A DNA stretch of 64,000 nucleotides, taken from contig QXJR01000003.1 in the NCBI GenBank assembly GCA_020975725.1, positions 186,001 to 250,000 on the forward strand, written 5' to 3'. A program made the translations under genes and the position numbers. Position 1 is the stretch's first letter. Each line of letters opens with the position of its first letter. Below, piece after piece: positions 54,034 to 63,984 of this stretch. This stretch comes from Picocystis sp. L7 (taxonomy: Eukaryota; Chlorophyta; Picocystophyceae; Picocystales; Picocystaceae). The notes below the pieces were generated by a model. The model searched no databases, had not been told where the DNA came from, and was given only the letters and a program-made list of their open reading frames with translations.

Positions 54034-56472
54034 TCACAGCTTTCTCTGCCTCTCTTGTTCCTGTCGTGCTTCCATGATGGCCATCTCTCTGGAGTGTTTT
54101 GCAGCCTCTTTCTCCTGGTCAATCTGTCGTAGAACCTCCTCCCTCCTCAACTTTTGCAACATCTTCATCCTTTCCTGGAGATACTTTCTGCGCTCTTCTG
54201 CAGTCATTTCTGGAGGATCCTCCTCCTTCGTCTCCGGTTCCTCGTCTTTGGGCTGCTGAAGTCTTGATAGAACCTTTGCTTTGACATCATTCCAGGTGAT
54301 GTTCCTCCATCCTGACCAAGTGTCCACATCATTGACCGGAGAATCTGGGGGGACAGGTTCTAGCGGCTCTTCTAGTTTGGACTGTAGAGGGGCCTCTTTC
54401 GGCCCAGCCTCTGGCAATCGAAATTGTGCTGCCTCCTCTTGCAAGAAGGTAAAGATAACCTCTTTATTGGCCATCATTCTTTTACTTCTTTGTTCAATCT
54501 GATGTTGTATGGACAGATCATTTCTCCTACGGACGTCCCAGAGCGCGAAAAGCTCCCTACCCTTGAGTTTTTTCCTCACTTTCAGATCGTTCAGAATATG
54601 CCGTGCAGAAGTGTCTGCTGAGGTGACAATGGCTCCGAGATTTTGCTCGTGCAGGTAATCCCCAGCAAAGTAGAGGCCAGGGAGCAAGTCTTCCAACTTT
54701 CTCAGGGCTCGCTGCGTGTTGGAGTAGCCTTCAGGAAACATAGGCACCGCGTTCTGCCAGAAGAAAGAGCGAACAAAAACAGGTGTAGGAGTTACCCCCA
54801 GGATGTTCTTGATGTCCTTCAAGAGCTTCTGGGGCAATGTCGGGTCTTCCCTTCTTGCAAGCTTTGGATTGTCCGGTCCTCCAATATAACCGGTGACGAG
54901 AATATACTTCTCAGGTGCCGTCCTTGCTGAGACATCCCCGGAAAAGGCAACCTCAAAGCAGTTCATGTAGTCCTGAGAAGCTGGAACCTTTATAGATCGG
55001 ACAGGTGGCAGATCAGGCAGTCCCTCCCTCTTTATCCCAACTGATATCACGGATACCGGCGCATATTCAACCTTTGGCATCCAGCTTACTGGAACTTTCT
55101 TGTTGTGATCGAACACTTCAAGACTACCATCAGCTATACAGGAGAGAGGACCGGCTAGCACAATGGCATCAAATGACTCCGACGATCTCTTCCAGCCCCC
55201 ACTACTGCACGAGACCTGCCACACAGGTCGATGGAACTCCCCTAGCTCGGTCTTGTCAAGTGCTACAACGGGGCACTTAGGTTTGATGTGTTTCTCACCC
55301 ACAGAGGCCACTAGTGCATCTGTTAGCTCTTGCATTCCATCAGGAAAAGTGAAAGGTGTTGGTTTTATAATGTGCTCTACATGCGGCTTCCTAAGCAGCA
55401 AGTCACGGACGATGTCTGAAGTGTCCAATTTGTATTCTCCCTGTCGAGTCAGGAGTGTTTCGGACACCAGGGGCAACGGCTCCGCAATGTCTACAGGGTC
55501 AGCGTTAGTCTTCGACCACCATGCTTTACCAGATTTAGGAACCTGGAATGCTTGCCCTGTCCCTGGTTCTCCAGATCCTAACAATTGTGCCGCCCTCTCT
55601 AATCCCAAGTGTAGCGAGATAGTCCCAACAAGAAGGGAGCCATACTTTTGTTCCATGTCCCATGCTATAGACGCATGAAACTTCGCTGGCACCACAGTCG
55701 GGTTGCATCCAACATAGCCTGAGTAGAACGGCTCTGCTACCTTCAATATCGCATCTGTTCGGAAGTGGCGTTTCAAAAATTGATCTAGTGTTTCCTCGTA
55801 GTCCTCCTGATAAATGCTATGTTTGTCTCTACCTGCGCTGGGCCGTGTGGTGGTCTTCCGTCTCTTGCGGCGCGCTTTGTGTTGGCTCCGTCTCCAGAAA
55901 AAAGGTTCCAACATCACCTCCTTCTTTTCCCAACTCTCTAGCAGTTTGCTAGTCATCAGCTCCAGTAGATTACTTGGCACAGGGTGTACCTGTCGATCCT
56001 TCAACACGCCAACTTTCGGTTCTGCCACAGGGGTTCGTCGGACATCGAGGCCGAGTTCTTCGAGGACCTCTTCGACGACATTGGAAGAGGATTCCATCTC
56101 TCTGGCTCCTCTTTCCATGCGAAATCCTCGTTCCTTGACGGTCCGTGTTGCGCCACCTGCTTCTCCAGCGTCGAAGACTGTCACGCGACAGCCAGAGCGC
56201 ACCAGCCGATGGGCCACGGCCAAGCCACGAACGCCCGCTCCTACGACGGCTACGTGTCCGACAGCCTCTTTCCCTACGTGGGCAGTTTCGTTTCTGGCTT
56301 CTTTGATCGCGCTTCGTGCAGCTTCTGGCCACGCTTCCGGCCGACGGAGGAGATTCCATCGCTCTTTCCACACCTCCCGACGGCGTGCACGCGCCGCCTC
56401 GGCCTTTTCACGTGCCCTTACGGATGCCTCATGCGCCAGGACGGACCAACGATCGTTTCCACGTGGCGCCAT
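54034..56472 (-). CDS. protoporphyrinogen-oxidase-like FAD enzyme with long C-terminal extension
   Basis: 812 residues. Residues 1-72 form a charged helix. The FAD-binding fold follows: VAVVGAGVRGLAVAHRLVRS, CRVTVFDAGEAGGATRT, then KERGFRMERGAREMESSSNV as in PPOX. The middle has DQFLKRHFRTDAILKVAEPF and SGYVGCNPTVVPAKFHAS; the FAD end motif is DLLPGLYFAGDYLHEQNLGA, near 640. The last 150 residues are highly charged and coiled-coil (ERRKYLQERMKMLQKLRREE). Plant and bacterial PPOX proteins are about 480-550 residues. Divergent sequence leaves open another amine-oxidase-fold desaturase/oxidase of tetrapyrrole or carotenoid metabolism. No clear transit peptide, but the N-terminus is arginine-rich. 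It converges with VTE3 (111 bp between stops). Confidence 0.72.
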   Translation of the reverse strand: MAPRGNDRWSVLAHEASVRAREKAEAARARRREVWKERWNLLRRPEAWPEAARSAIKEARNETAHVGKEAVGHVAVVGAGVRGLAVAHRLVRSGCRVTVFDAGEAGGATRTVKERGFRMERGAREMESSSNVVEEVLEELGLDVRRTPVAEPKVGVLKDRQVHPVPSNLLELMTSKLLESWEKKEVMLEPFFWRRSQHKARRKRRKTTTRPSAGRDKHSIYQEDYEETLDQFLKRHFRTDAILKVAEPFYSGYVGCNPTVVPAKFHASIAWDMEQKYGSLLVGTISLHLGLERAAQLLGSGEPGTGQAFQVPKSGKAWWSKTNADPVDIAEPLPLVSETLLTRQGEYKLDTSDIVRDLLLRKPHVEHIIKPTPFTFPDGMQELTDALVASVGEKHIKPKCPVVALDKTELGEFHRPVWQVSCSSGGWKRSSESFDAIVLAGPLSCIADGSLEVFDHNKKVPVSWMPKVEYAPVSVISVGIKREGLPDLPPVRSIKVPASQDYMNCFEVAFSGDVSARTAPEKYILVTGYIGGPDNPKLARREDPTLPQKLLKDIKNILGVTPTPVFVRSFFWQNAVPMFPEGYSNTQRALRKLEDLLPGLYFAGDYLHEQNLGAIVTSADTSARHILNDLKVRKKLKGRELFALWDVRRRNDLSIQHQIEQRSKRMMANKEVIFTFLQEEAAQFRLPEAGPKEAPLQSKLEEPLEPVPPDSPVNDVDTWSGWRNITWNDVKAKVLSRLQQPKDEEPETKEEDPPEMTAEERRKYLQERMKMLQKLRREEVLRQIDQEKEAAKHSREMAIMEARQEQERQRKL

Positions 56473-57044
56473 CGATCCAATGCCGCTTGAAGCGCGCGCG
56501 AAGTGGTGCGCTTCGCGGCGTTCGTCGTCGCGACGACGGGTTCTCCCACACGTTCGGAAAGGGAACCCGGTTCGGTTTCAAACCCGAAACGAATTGGGTT
56601 CAGACCCGGAGGGATCCGGGTTCGACGGGTTCGGAGAAACCGAGTCGATCCGTTCGGAAAGCGAGAACGAAACTCCAACAACTGGATGGAGGTGGCACAA
56701 CACAGCAAGACACCGACATACGATGGAAGACTGATGCACTGGCCCAAGAAAGATGAAGTGCATTGACAAAAACGGGATTGGCATCGGAGCCACGGACTGT
56801 GCCATGGTGACGGAGAAATGCACGGTGGATACACACAACAATCACATGGTTCCTTAGGGGCATGCCGACTGGACTACCCCCATCCAATGTCACCTGTCCA
56901 GCCCATATGGAGCAAATTGTTGTATATTCTGAAGCGGGAGGGAAGATTAACTGCTCCTGAGATGGACCGGTTGCTGATGTGGCCTGTTCCCGTGAAGAGA
57001 TACCCACACCTTGAGCAAAGACAGAACTGAATTGACCATTGATG
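56473..57044. other. intergenic region, PPOX-like promoter with GGGTTCG motifs and 3' flank of beta-ureidopropionase
   Basis: At about 56567-56640 several related motifs cluster: GGAACCCGGTTCGG, AACCCGAAACG, GGGTTCAGACCC, CCGGGTTCGACGGGTTCGG. No convincing gene; a 26-codon frame near 56685 is too short to claim. Confidence 0.5.
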
Positions 57045-58259
57045 CTACAGACCAAGGGATGGATCACGAACGATCTGTGGTACAAAATCTTCCCGTACAT
57101 AGCGCGCCAGTAAAGAGCTGTACAAATCATACCGTGCGGTCATTCGGAATGCCCACTTATCCTGCAACTGTTGACAAAGATTCAAATCGCAATCGGCAAG
57201 CATCAACCCATCCCTGCAACGTGAAAGTGACGGGGTACGCGATGCATCCGGAGCAGAAACATAGCTACTCCCGTAAAAGTGCCCAAAATCATGATGACTG
57301 GGCTTGCCATCTCCAGAGGTGAAAGCGTTGGGAAAGGTCTCTGTCCCCACTCTGTTGATAGCAGCCACATAGTAAGAATTAGCTATCGCAGCATTTCGTG
57401 CCTCGATTGCCCACATGGGTTCACTCAATTCGCCAACTGTGGCCGAGGGATTAAAAACAATCTCTGCACCATTGAGGCCAAACGCCATCCAATTCAACGG
57501 GTGATGCCTGCCATAGCAAATATTCACTCCAATCTTCCCGTAAATTGTTTCAAATACAGGGTGTCCAGTGTTCCCTTCCATGTAGTAGGTTGATTCATTG
57601 AAATCACCCACTCTAGGTATGTGGTTTTTGCGATGCTTTCCAATGATGTTCCCTGCGTGAGAAATTACAACTGCCGTGTTCCAGATAGTGTTGCCATGCA
57701 TTTCGTCTCTTTCTAGGATGGGACAAACAATGACCATGTTCCATTTTTCAGCCAGCCCTCTGCACATGCTAACCGAAGGACCCAACAAATTCTCTGCCAA
57801 CTCGCACCAACTTTTTTCCCGAGTACAGAAAGCGAATGGTATGTGCCAGGTTTCTTGCAGGCACAAAACATTCACATGTGCTTCACCGGCTGCGTCGATG
57901 AGTTCGCTCACGCGGGAATGAATTGCATCCCTCTGTTCCGTAAACGGTGCAGTGGTTTCTTTCTGGATGCTGTGCTGGATGAGACCTATCCTGACCACAC
58001 GAGGCGCTCGAAGTTGCTCTTTGGCCGCATCAAACGCGTATCCCTGTAGATCGAAGTTCTTCTCCTTCGAAAGCGTGGTCAGGTGCTTGCACAATGCGAT
58101 TTTTGGGACAGGCTGTCCTCGATTATGGCCGTAAAGCACTCGCTTGACTTGTTCGAGCTGTGGCTGAGGCACGAACTCCTCCAGGATGTCTTCGACGCGG
58201 TCGTAACTTGCGAGGGTGCCGTCGGCAGCACCGTTGTCCTTGCTCACCGCTTCGTCCAT
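57045..58259 (-). CDS. UPB1: beta-ureidopropionase (N-carbamoyl-beta-alanine amidohydrolase)
   Basis: 404 residues, as in animal and plant homologues. The nitrilase triad is in place: Glu in [16 protein letters not shown], Lys in [10 protein letters not shown] and Cys in [12 protein letters not shown]. Also typical are [83 protein letters not shown] and [17 protein letters not shown]. It performs the last step of reductive pyrimidine degradation, making beta-alanine (or beta-aminoisobutyrate), carbon dioxide and ammonia; plant PYD3 is the equivalent. Start is the first ATG (58259-58257). Confidence 0.95.
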   Translation of the reverse strand: MDEAVSKDNGAADGTLASYDRVEDILEEFVPQPQLEQVKRVLYGHNRGQPVPKIALCKHLTTLSKEKNFDLQGYAFDAAKEQLRAPRVVRIGLIQHSIQKETTAPFTEQRDAIHSRVSELIDAAGEAHVNVLCLQETWHIPFAFCTREKSWCELAENLLGPSVSMCRGLAEKWNMVIVCPILERDEMHGNTIWNTAVVISHAGNIIGKHRKNHIPRVGDFNESTYYMEGNTGHPVFETIYGKIGVNICYGRHHPLNWMAFGLNGAEIVFNPSATVGELSEPMWAIEARNAAIANSYYVAAINRVGTETFPNAFTSGDGKPSHHDFGHFYGSSYVSAPDASRTPSLSRCRDGLMLADCDLNLCQQLQDKWAFRMTARYDLYSSLLARYVREDFVPQIVRDPSLGL

Positions 58260-58427
58260 GGCAGCTCGTCCACTCGACGGTCGTCAAGACCGTACGGCAC
58301 TTGCGTTGCGCGGAAATTCGATCTTGAGGCCGTGCTCGTCTTCCTCCTTCCGACGCACGTGTCGACTGCTCCACCAGTGGCGGTGGACGAGGACCTCACC
58401 AATCCTTGGTTGGTCGGCACCTTTGTG

Positions 58428-58933
58428 ATGGAACAAGAACAATGGCAACGAAGGTAGGTGTTGGACGAAGCGATGGGTTCGTGTCGTGTCTAATTCAGCC
58501 TGGGAAACGACCATTGGAGCGTTGTCTTGCGATGGCAGGTCGAGCAATTGAACCTGGGAGGACTGGAAGGCCTGAAGATCGTGCAGCATCGACGGTTAAG
58601 ACACGACATGGAATGGATGAAGGCTTCGTTGCTGGACAATGCGATGGCATCCTTTCTCCTCGAATCTAGCCAAATGTCATGGTTGTATCCGCTTGTGTCC
58701 GGGCTTGCTCCGCGCATCGTTGTGCAAGTATGACGGATCTTCCCTCCCTTCCTTAACTTGGGATCTCTTGGACACCACACAACCACCTGGATTTCCCACC
58801 AGCTTGGCTCCACCACAAAGACGAGGAGCAGGACACACGTGTCTTCTTCGTGCAACCCAGCTGGAACCCACACGTACAACCGGAGGACATGGGGATTCCC
58901 CACCCGGACTTCGACCCCAGGACGTCTTTTTGA
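58428..58933 (+). CDS. candidate spliced small gene, unidentified
   Basis: Three open segments in register suggest a gene. Starting at ATG 58428 (MEQEQWQR), a short putative intron 58454-58498 (GTAGGTG ... ATTCAG) leads into SLGNDHWSVVLRWQVEQLNL and HDMEWMKASLLDNAMASFLL, LYPLVSGLAPRIVVQ. A second putative intron from 58729 (GTATGAC) to about 58831 leads to DTRVFFVQPSWNPHVQPEDM and DPRTSF before a stop at 58931-58933. Protein-like composition (W, H, D, P rich) supports coding. The donors differ from the GTGCGT type seen elsewhere, no CTGAC branch site is visible and the first intron would be only 45 bp, so the exon limits are doubtful. Family not recognised. Confidence 0.3.
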
Positions 58934-59356
58934 AAGGGGAGACGGGGCGGGGGCGTCGCGCACTCCACCCGATCCAATCGGATCCGATTGGTAGCAGAAA
59001 TGCCCGTGCAGATGATCCGATCGGATCGGGGAAGGAATGGGGCGACCCCAGTCGGACGTCTGCAAGACGTACGTCCATCGAAGGATTGCCGTTTGCTGCA
59101 CCATCCTTCCCCGGAAAACACGTGTGCTTCTGCACACTTCAACCTACGTCCAGAGCAACCGTTCCAGGCCTGGAATCGATCTTCGAGACGAGGAGAGAGA
59201 GGCAGGACCACCTGGTCTCCTCGCCGTGGGAAAGCAAAGTGACGCATAAGGAACACCTAGGCCGGCCGAGCTTGCCGCAGATTCGGTAAGGATAGGCTTT
59301 CCGCACGAGCCAACAGACAAACGGCGCACTCGTTCCATTCGTGCACTTGCTTCTAA
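58934..59356. other. promoter region of the claudin-like gene with GATCCGAT palindromes
   Basis: About 420 bp. CCGATCCAATCGGATCCGATTGG at about 58969-58991 (split motif CGATCC/GGATCCGAT) and GATCCGATCGGATCGGG at 59014-59030 form short inverted repeats. No gene seen. Confidence 0.4.
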
Positions 59357-60130
59357 ATGGCAAATTTGATGGTTTTATCCGCGATTTGGGATCTGGCCGT
59401 GATCTTTTCCTTCCTTGTGGCCATGTTCTCCAACCACTGGCTGGTCCCAGAATACCAGCTGGCCGAGTACTACCCAGGAGAAACAGTCAACAAAACTGTA
59501 GAACTCGCGGGAATGTGGCAGATATGCATTCCACAGGTGCTGGAGACCGACGAGGAGGGCCAGACACAAGTCAAGAGCATCACAGGTACAGGTGAATGTG
59601 CTTTTGTGTTCAATGGAAAGAGCTGTGGTTGCACCACTGATACAAGTAAATTTTACAGCGATATTTACGGTCACGATCAAACCTCGACTCTGGATGCAGC
59701 TCGGGCTTTTGCCATCATATTTGGTGGGATTGCTGCAGCAAAAGTAGCATCGAAAATATTTGCAGCTTGCTGCGGGCAGGGTTTCCAGCTGTTTTATTTT
59801 GCAATCTTGGACTTTGCACAGGCAGCTGCTGGGAGCATAGGGGGAGGGCTTTTCTTCGGAATCATTAGAAAGACCCACTCGGATCAACCCAGTGACGTCG
59901 AGCGATCTCTGAGTAAAAACATTGGCTGGGGATGGCTCATATTCGCTTGCTTTGCACTTGTGGCCATGATCTGGTCCATCATTTCGTTTGTGCAGTGCAT
60001 GTTTTACGTTGGATGCAAGAAGAAGGAAGGACGGGGGAGAAGCCAGGAGCGGAGCAAAAGGCGCTTCTCATACTATTCTCGCTCCCCCGATAATGAAGAG
60101 AGAAATCGGGGAGGCTTTACTGTCGACTGA
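59357..60130 (+). CDS. four-helix membrane protein resembling the claudin/PMP22 fold
   Basis: 257 residues with four membrane segments: about 6-26 (LSAIWDLAVIFSFLVAMF), 115-135 (FAIIFGGIAAAKVASKIFAA), 145-170 (LFYFAILDFAQAAAGSIGGG) and 195-222 (GWGWLIFACFALVAMIWSII). The first extracellular loop carries the claudin-superfamily pattern: a tryptophan (W28), then GMW-x2-C (W54, C57) and a second cysteine (C81). The C-terminus is basic and serine/arginine-rich (RGRSQERSKRRFSYYSRS). Claudin/PMP22/SUR7-type proteins occur outside animals with poorly known roles. An in-frame stop directly precedes the ATG, fixing the start unless the gene is spliced. Other four-helix families remain possible. Confidence 0.6.
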   Translation: MANLMVLSAIWDLAVIFSFLVAMFSNHWLVPEYQLAEYYPGETVNKTVELAGMWQICIPQVLETDEEGQTQVKSITGTGECAFVFNGKSCGCTTDTSKFYSDIYGHDQTSTLDAARAFAIIFGGIAAAKVASKIFAACCGQGFQLFYFAILDFAQAAAGSIGGGLFFGIIRKTHSDQPSDVERSLSKNIGWGWLIFACFALVAMIWSIISFVQCMFYVGCKKKEGRGRSQERSKRRFSYYSRSPDNEERNRGGFTVD

Positions 60131-60372
60131 TGGAACCCCGCACTCTGGAGCGCCAGGTCAGGTAGTCCACTCGTCGTGCACGGCAGACTTTGCTTCCTTC
60201 TACGCGAGATCGACTCGTCTGTTTGGTATTACAACCTTCTTCTCCTTCCATGACCCACCTGCCTGTTTCCATTGATGGTGTTTTCCTCCATGTGGAGGAT
60301 GTCCTCGGCTGCCCTCCATGCCTTTTCCCTGGGCATCCCACCCTTGTAGACCTCCATTCGAAGGGGAAATCC
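60131..60372. other. short flank between the claudin-like gene and the LTR element
   Basis: 242 bp, no gene. Its last five bases (60368-60372, AATCC) would be one copy of the element's target duplication if the LTR limit is right. Confidence 0.4.
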
Positions 60373-60861
60373 TGTTGAATGAGGGTCTTCTTCCCTCTGG
60401 TAAATTTCTGCAGTGTTCACTGTTGTGAACCTGTTGTGAACTAGTTGGTGGGGTTTCTTTCTCTCCCTCCGTACGTTCACTTTCTGATCCGGTGTGGCGT
60501 TACGTCGACGATGTTGTCCGTCACGTGTTCGAGAGCTGCTCGTGGAGCTCGATGGAGGAAGAAGGCACGTTGTTGATCTCGTGTCAGGTTCAAAGTTCTA
60601 TTACAGGTAAGGTGTCGCGCTCCTTATATAGTCGCGTAGGTTTGTTTGTCCAATGGTTTATCATTGGTCTATTTTGCTGTGATTGACACGAGTTTGTTGG
60701 GCTCAGTTGTTTGTTCCTCGGACGCACAGTTTGTTCCGTTCCACGAAACGTTCGTCGGCCCACATGTCGATCTGTCGGTCGATACTTTGGTTGGGGCCAC
60801 CAGAGAGTAAATCCCCTTTGGTTGGGGCTGTCCAGCCTCTAGTACTTTGGGTACTTCAACA
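60373..60861 (-). repeat. 3' LTR of the copia element (about 489 bp)
   Basis: Bounded by the 7-bp inverted ends TGTTGAA ... TTCAACA. Inside on the minus strand are CCAAT near 60668 and a TATA box, TATATAAGGA, at 60630-60621. A short purine-rich segment (GAGTGGGATT) lies directly before the LTR on the element's strand. The limits were inferred from a single copy. Confidence 0.65.
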
Positions 60862-63800
60862 AATCCCACTCAGCTTCAAACAAGTTGGATTCTTCATGCC
60901 AAGTCTCTTGATGCATGTTCGGAATTTCTCTGTTGGTAATCGTTTTGTCAGATAGTCAGCCCACATTTGGTCAGTTGAGCAGTAGACGAAGTTTACTTCT
61001 GCACGGATTGCTCGCTCCCGCAGAAAATGATGTTGTACGTCTATATGTTTCGCACGTGTTACGGATTGTGGATTCTTGATCAATCTTAGCGCTGACTGAT
61101 TATCCATGTGTATGGTTGCAGTTATATGTTTAGGTTTCAAGAGTTGCATCAGGTAATTTTTGATCCACAGTACTTCCTTCACTGCTGCTGTTGCAGCCTG
61201 ATACTCGGCTTCAGTTGTGGATATTGCAATGGTAGGTTGCAATTTGCTTTGCCAAGCTACTAGCCCCCCCATTACTTGGACAGTGTATCCTGTTCTGGAT
61301 CTTCTGGTTTCATGTTCTCCAGCATAGTCAGCATCACTGTAAGCCACGATATTGATTGATTCAGCCACGTTTTCGCTCGTGGCTTCATAGACTAACATGA
61401 GTTTTGTTGATCCATTTAGATACTTGAGAGTTCCTCTCATTGCGTTCCAGTGTGGTTTCTTTGGGTTGTTGTTGTGTCTGGCCAATGCAGAAGCAGCATA
61501 GCTGATGTCAGGTCTTGTGGTTCCTCCTAGGTACTGTAATTGTCCACAGATTTTCTGATATTGAAGGTGATCTATGCCTTCCGACTCCTGGTCCTCCTTC
61601 AGTGGTACGTTCAAGGGTGTTGATTGGCTGCGACTTTCTTCGATTCTGTGTTCCTTGATATAATTGCTGATTTTGTTTTCTTGATGCATGGTCAGTAATT
61701 TTGCAGCTCTATCTCTTTGAATGGTCATTCCCAGAAAATGTTGTGCCTCTCCCATGTCAGTGATTTTGTATTTGCTCTTGATCAGTTCTTTTATGGTTTG
61801 GATGGTTGTCAGATCACTGCTGGCTATTAGGATGTCATCGACGTAAAAGCAGATCAGGCAGGTTATCTCATCTGTGTTACATTTGAGCACACTTTGGTCT
61901 AGTTGGTTGCAGATGAAGTTTAGATCAGTCAGAGTTTTGGTGAGTTCGTGGTTCCAAGCCCTTGGTGCTTGTTTGAGTCCGTAGAGACTTCTGTTCAGTT
62001 TTAGAACTTGTGCTGACTCATTGTTTGTTTCCAGTCCATTGGGTATTCGCAGATAGACCTCTTCTTCGAGTTCTGCATTTAAGAAGGCTGTCTCTACATC
62101 TAATTGATGTAAGTGTAAATCTAGTTGATTCACTACGGCGAGAAATAAACGTAGTCCTGTTTTGCTGACCACTGATGCATAGATTTCATCATAATCTACT
62201 CCAGGTCGTTGATGGCAACCAAGAGCTACTAGTCTGGCTTTATATTTGATGATGTTGTTGCAGCCATCTCTTTTGATGTTGAATATCCACTTGGTTCCCA
62301 GTGCCTTCTTTTCTTTTGGTAGTTCTGAGAATTCCCATGTTCTCATCTGGTTCAGCGAGTTCAGTTCAGTTTGTACAGCTTGGTCCCACATTTCTTTGTC
62401 TGGTCTTCTCATTGCTTGGTGGTACCCATCAAATTTGTCAGGTAAATCTTTTGCATTGAATGCAGTGTAGTTGGTCCTCCTGTTTGGTCTCAAATTATAT
62501 CGCTGACCATTTTCTGCTTGTTCTTCACCAGAGTTTCCTTGTAGAGTCAGATCAGATCCAGTTTCTTCCTGTGGAGCACTGAGCAAATTCTCAGTGATAT
62601 TGTCTGGTTCTGGTGGGGTAGTTGTCCCCAGGTCAGTTAATTCTGTACCGTTTTCCTCCCACTGTATGCTTTGATTTAGGTAATTTGTCAGATCTCCGTA
62701 GGTACGTTTCTCGTATGTTGTGGGGTTGTATGTTCCCATGCGATCTTCATTGAATCTGACATTTCTGCTTATTGCCAGGTTGTTACCCACAAGAACTCTG
62801 TAAGTGGATGAGTTTTCGTATCCCAGCATGATTCCTTTCTCACTTCTTGGGTCAAACTTTCCAGTGATTCTTGGTTTTGGCTTCAGTACCCAGCATTCAC
62901 ATCCAAATACACGCAGGTTTTGAATGTTTGCTGGTTTCTTCGTCAGTTTTTCGTATGGAGTGATCCTATCGTTTCCAGTTGATGGTGGCAGCTTGTTTCT
63001 GGTGTAGGCATAGTTTCTTATTGCCTCACCCCAATATTTTGTTGGTAGGTTGCAGTTTTCAAGCATGGTGCTTGCATGGTCTCTTAGATCTCTGTGGTAT
63101 CGTTCAGCATCATTTTGCTCAGGTGCATAACCTGCTGTCAGTTCATGTTGGATACCTCTCTCATTGAGGAATTGTTTGAGATCTGTTCCCAGAAATTCTT
63201 GTCCTCTGTCAGTTCGAATGGCTCTGGTTTTCTTGCCACCTGCTAGTCTTTCCAGACTGTTGATTGCCTTTTTGGCATAGGTTGATGCTTGTCCTTTGCT
63301 TGTCATCAGGTAAGTCATCCCAAACTTCGTTGAGTGATCCAGTACTGACAAATAGTGTGAGTATCCTGCAGGTGTTTCTGGCGAGATTGGTCCTACCACA
63401 TCCATGTATACCAAGTCCAGTGGCTGGTACTCATAAGTTTTTGGATGATGGCGAGCAGATACTTGTTTGCATGTGATGCATGCTTCACATGGAGCATCAG
63501 TCTTATGTGGTAGGTTTAGCTTGCGTATTCGATCTGAGTGTATATGTCCCAGTCGCTGATGCCATATTTTCGCTGTTGCTTTGAGGCAGTAGTTGTGTCC
63601 AGTTTTGGTACTGATCTCCAGTTTTTGGTTTCCCTTTCTGATTATGCACTTCTGTAGTTCAAAGGTGACAGTGGCATCTGTGTGTATCATACTTGATACT
63701 GACATTAGATTGGCTTTTAGACCAGGTACATACAGAACGTTTTCCAGTATCATTTTGGTTTTGTGGGAGTCATTTAGTTCCAATTCTGCAGTTCCTCTGA

Positions 63801-63984
63801 GCTCGGAGGTAAGGTAGCTTCCGTCTGCAATTTCGATCTGTATTATCTTTTCTGATCTGGTACTGACCTTGAGAATGTCTTTCTGTCCTGTCATGTGCCA
63901 GGAGGCTCCCGAATCTATGATCCAGTTTTGTTTGTTGGTGGTTTCTAGTTCTGCAGCTAGTGCCATAAGACTGATGGTGTTCAA
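60856..63984 (-). CDS. copia pol polyprotein region (protease, integrase, reverse transcriptase, RNase H)
   Basis: Over a thousand codons. Family landmarks are visible: the aspartic-protease motif in IIDSGASWHMTG, the integrase zinc finger (HQRLGHIH ... CEACITCK), the integrase core (DVVGPISPETPAGY), the reverse-transcriptase box FYVDDILIAS and the RNase H motif AYSDADYAGEHE. The terminal codons reach into the LTR. The frame continues to the right edge, beyond which gag is expected. Confidence 0.9.
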   Translation of the reverse strand: MNTISLMALAAELETTNKQNWIIDSGASWHMTGQKDILKVSTRSEKIIQIEIADGSYLTSELRGTAELELNDSHKTKMILENVLYVPGLKANLMSVSSMIHTDATVTFELQKCIIRKGNQKLEISTKTGHNYCLKATAKIWHQRLGHIHSDRIRKLNLPHKTDAPCEACITCKQVSARHHPKTYEYQPLDLVYMDVVGPISPETPAGYSHYLSVLDHSTKFGMTYLMTSKGQASTYAKKAINSLERLAGGKKTRAIRTDRGQEFLGTDLKQFLNERGIQHELTAGYAPEQNDAERYHRDLRDHASTMLENCNLPTKYWGEAIRNYAYTRNKLPPSTGNDRITPYEKLTKKPANIQNLRVFGCECWVLKPKPRITGKFDPRSEKGIMLGYENSSTYRVLVGNNLAISRNVRFNEDRMGTYNPTTYEKRTYGDLTNYLNQSIQWEENGTELTDLGTTTPPEPDNITENLLSAPQEETGSDLTLQGNSGEEQAENGQRYNLRPNRRTNYTAFNAKDLPDKFDGYHQAMRRPDKEMWDQAVQTELNSLNQMRTWEFSELPKEKKALGTKWIFNIKRDGCNNIIKYKARLVALGCHQRPGVDYDEIYASVVSKTGLRLFLAVVNQLDLHLHQLDVETAFLNAELEEEVYLRIPNGLETNNESAQVLKLNRSLYGLKQAPRAWNHELTKTLTDLNFICNQLDQSVLKCNTDEITCLICFYVDDILIASSDLTTIQTIKELIKSKYKITDMGEAQHFLGMTIQRDRAAKLLTMHQENKISNYIKEHRIEESRSQSTPLNVPLKEDQESEGIDHLQYQKICGQLQYLGGTTRPDISYAASALARHNNNPKKPHWNAMRGTLKYLNGSTKLMLVYEATSENVAESINIVAYSDADYAGEHETRRSRTGYTVQVMGGLVAWQSKLQPTIAISTTEAEYQAATAAVKEVLWIKNYLMQLLKPKHITATIHMDNQSALRLIKNPQSVTRAKHIDVQHHFLRERAIRAEVNFVYCSTDQMWADYLTKRLPTEKFRTCIKRLGMKNPTCLKLSGIC

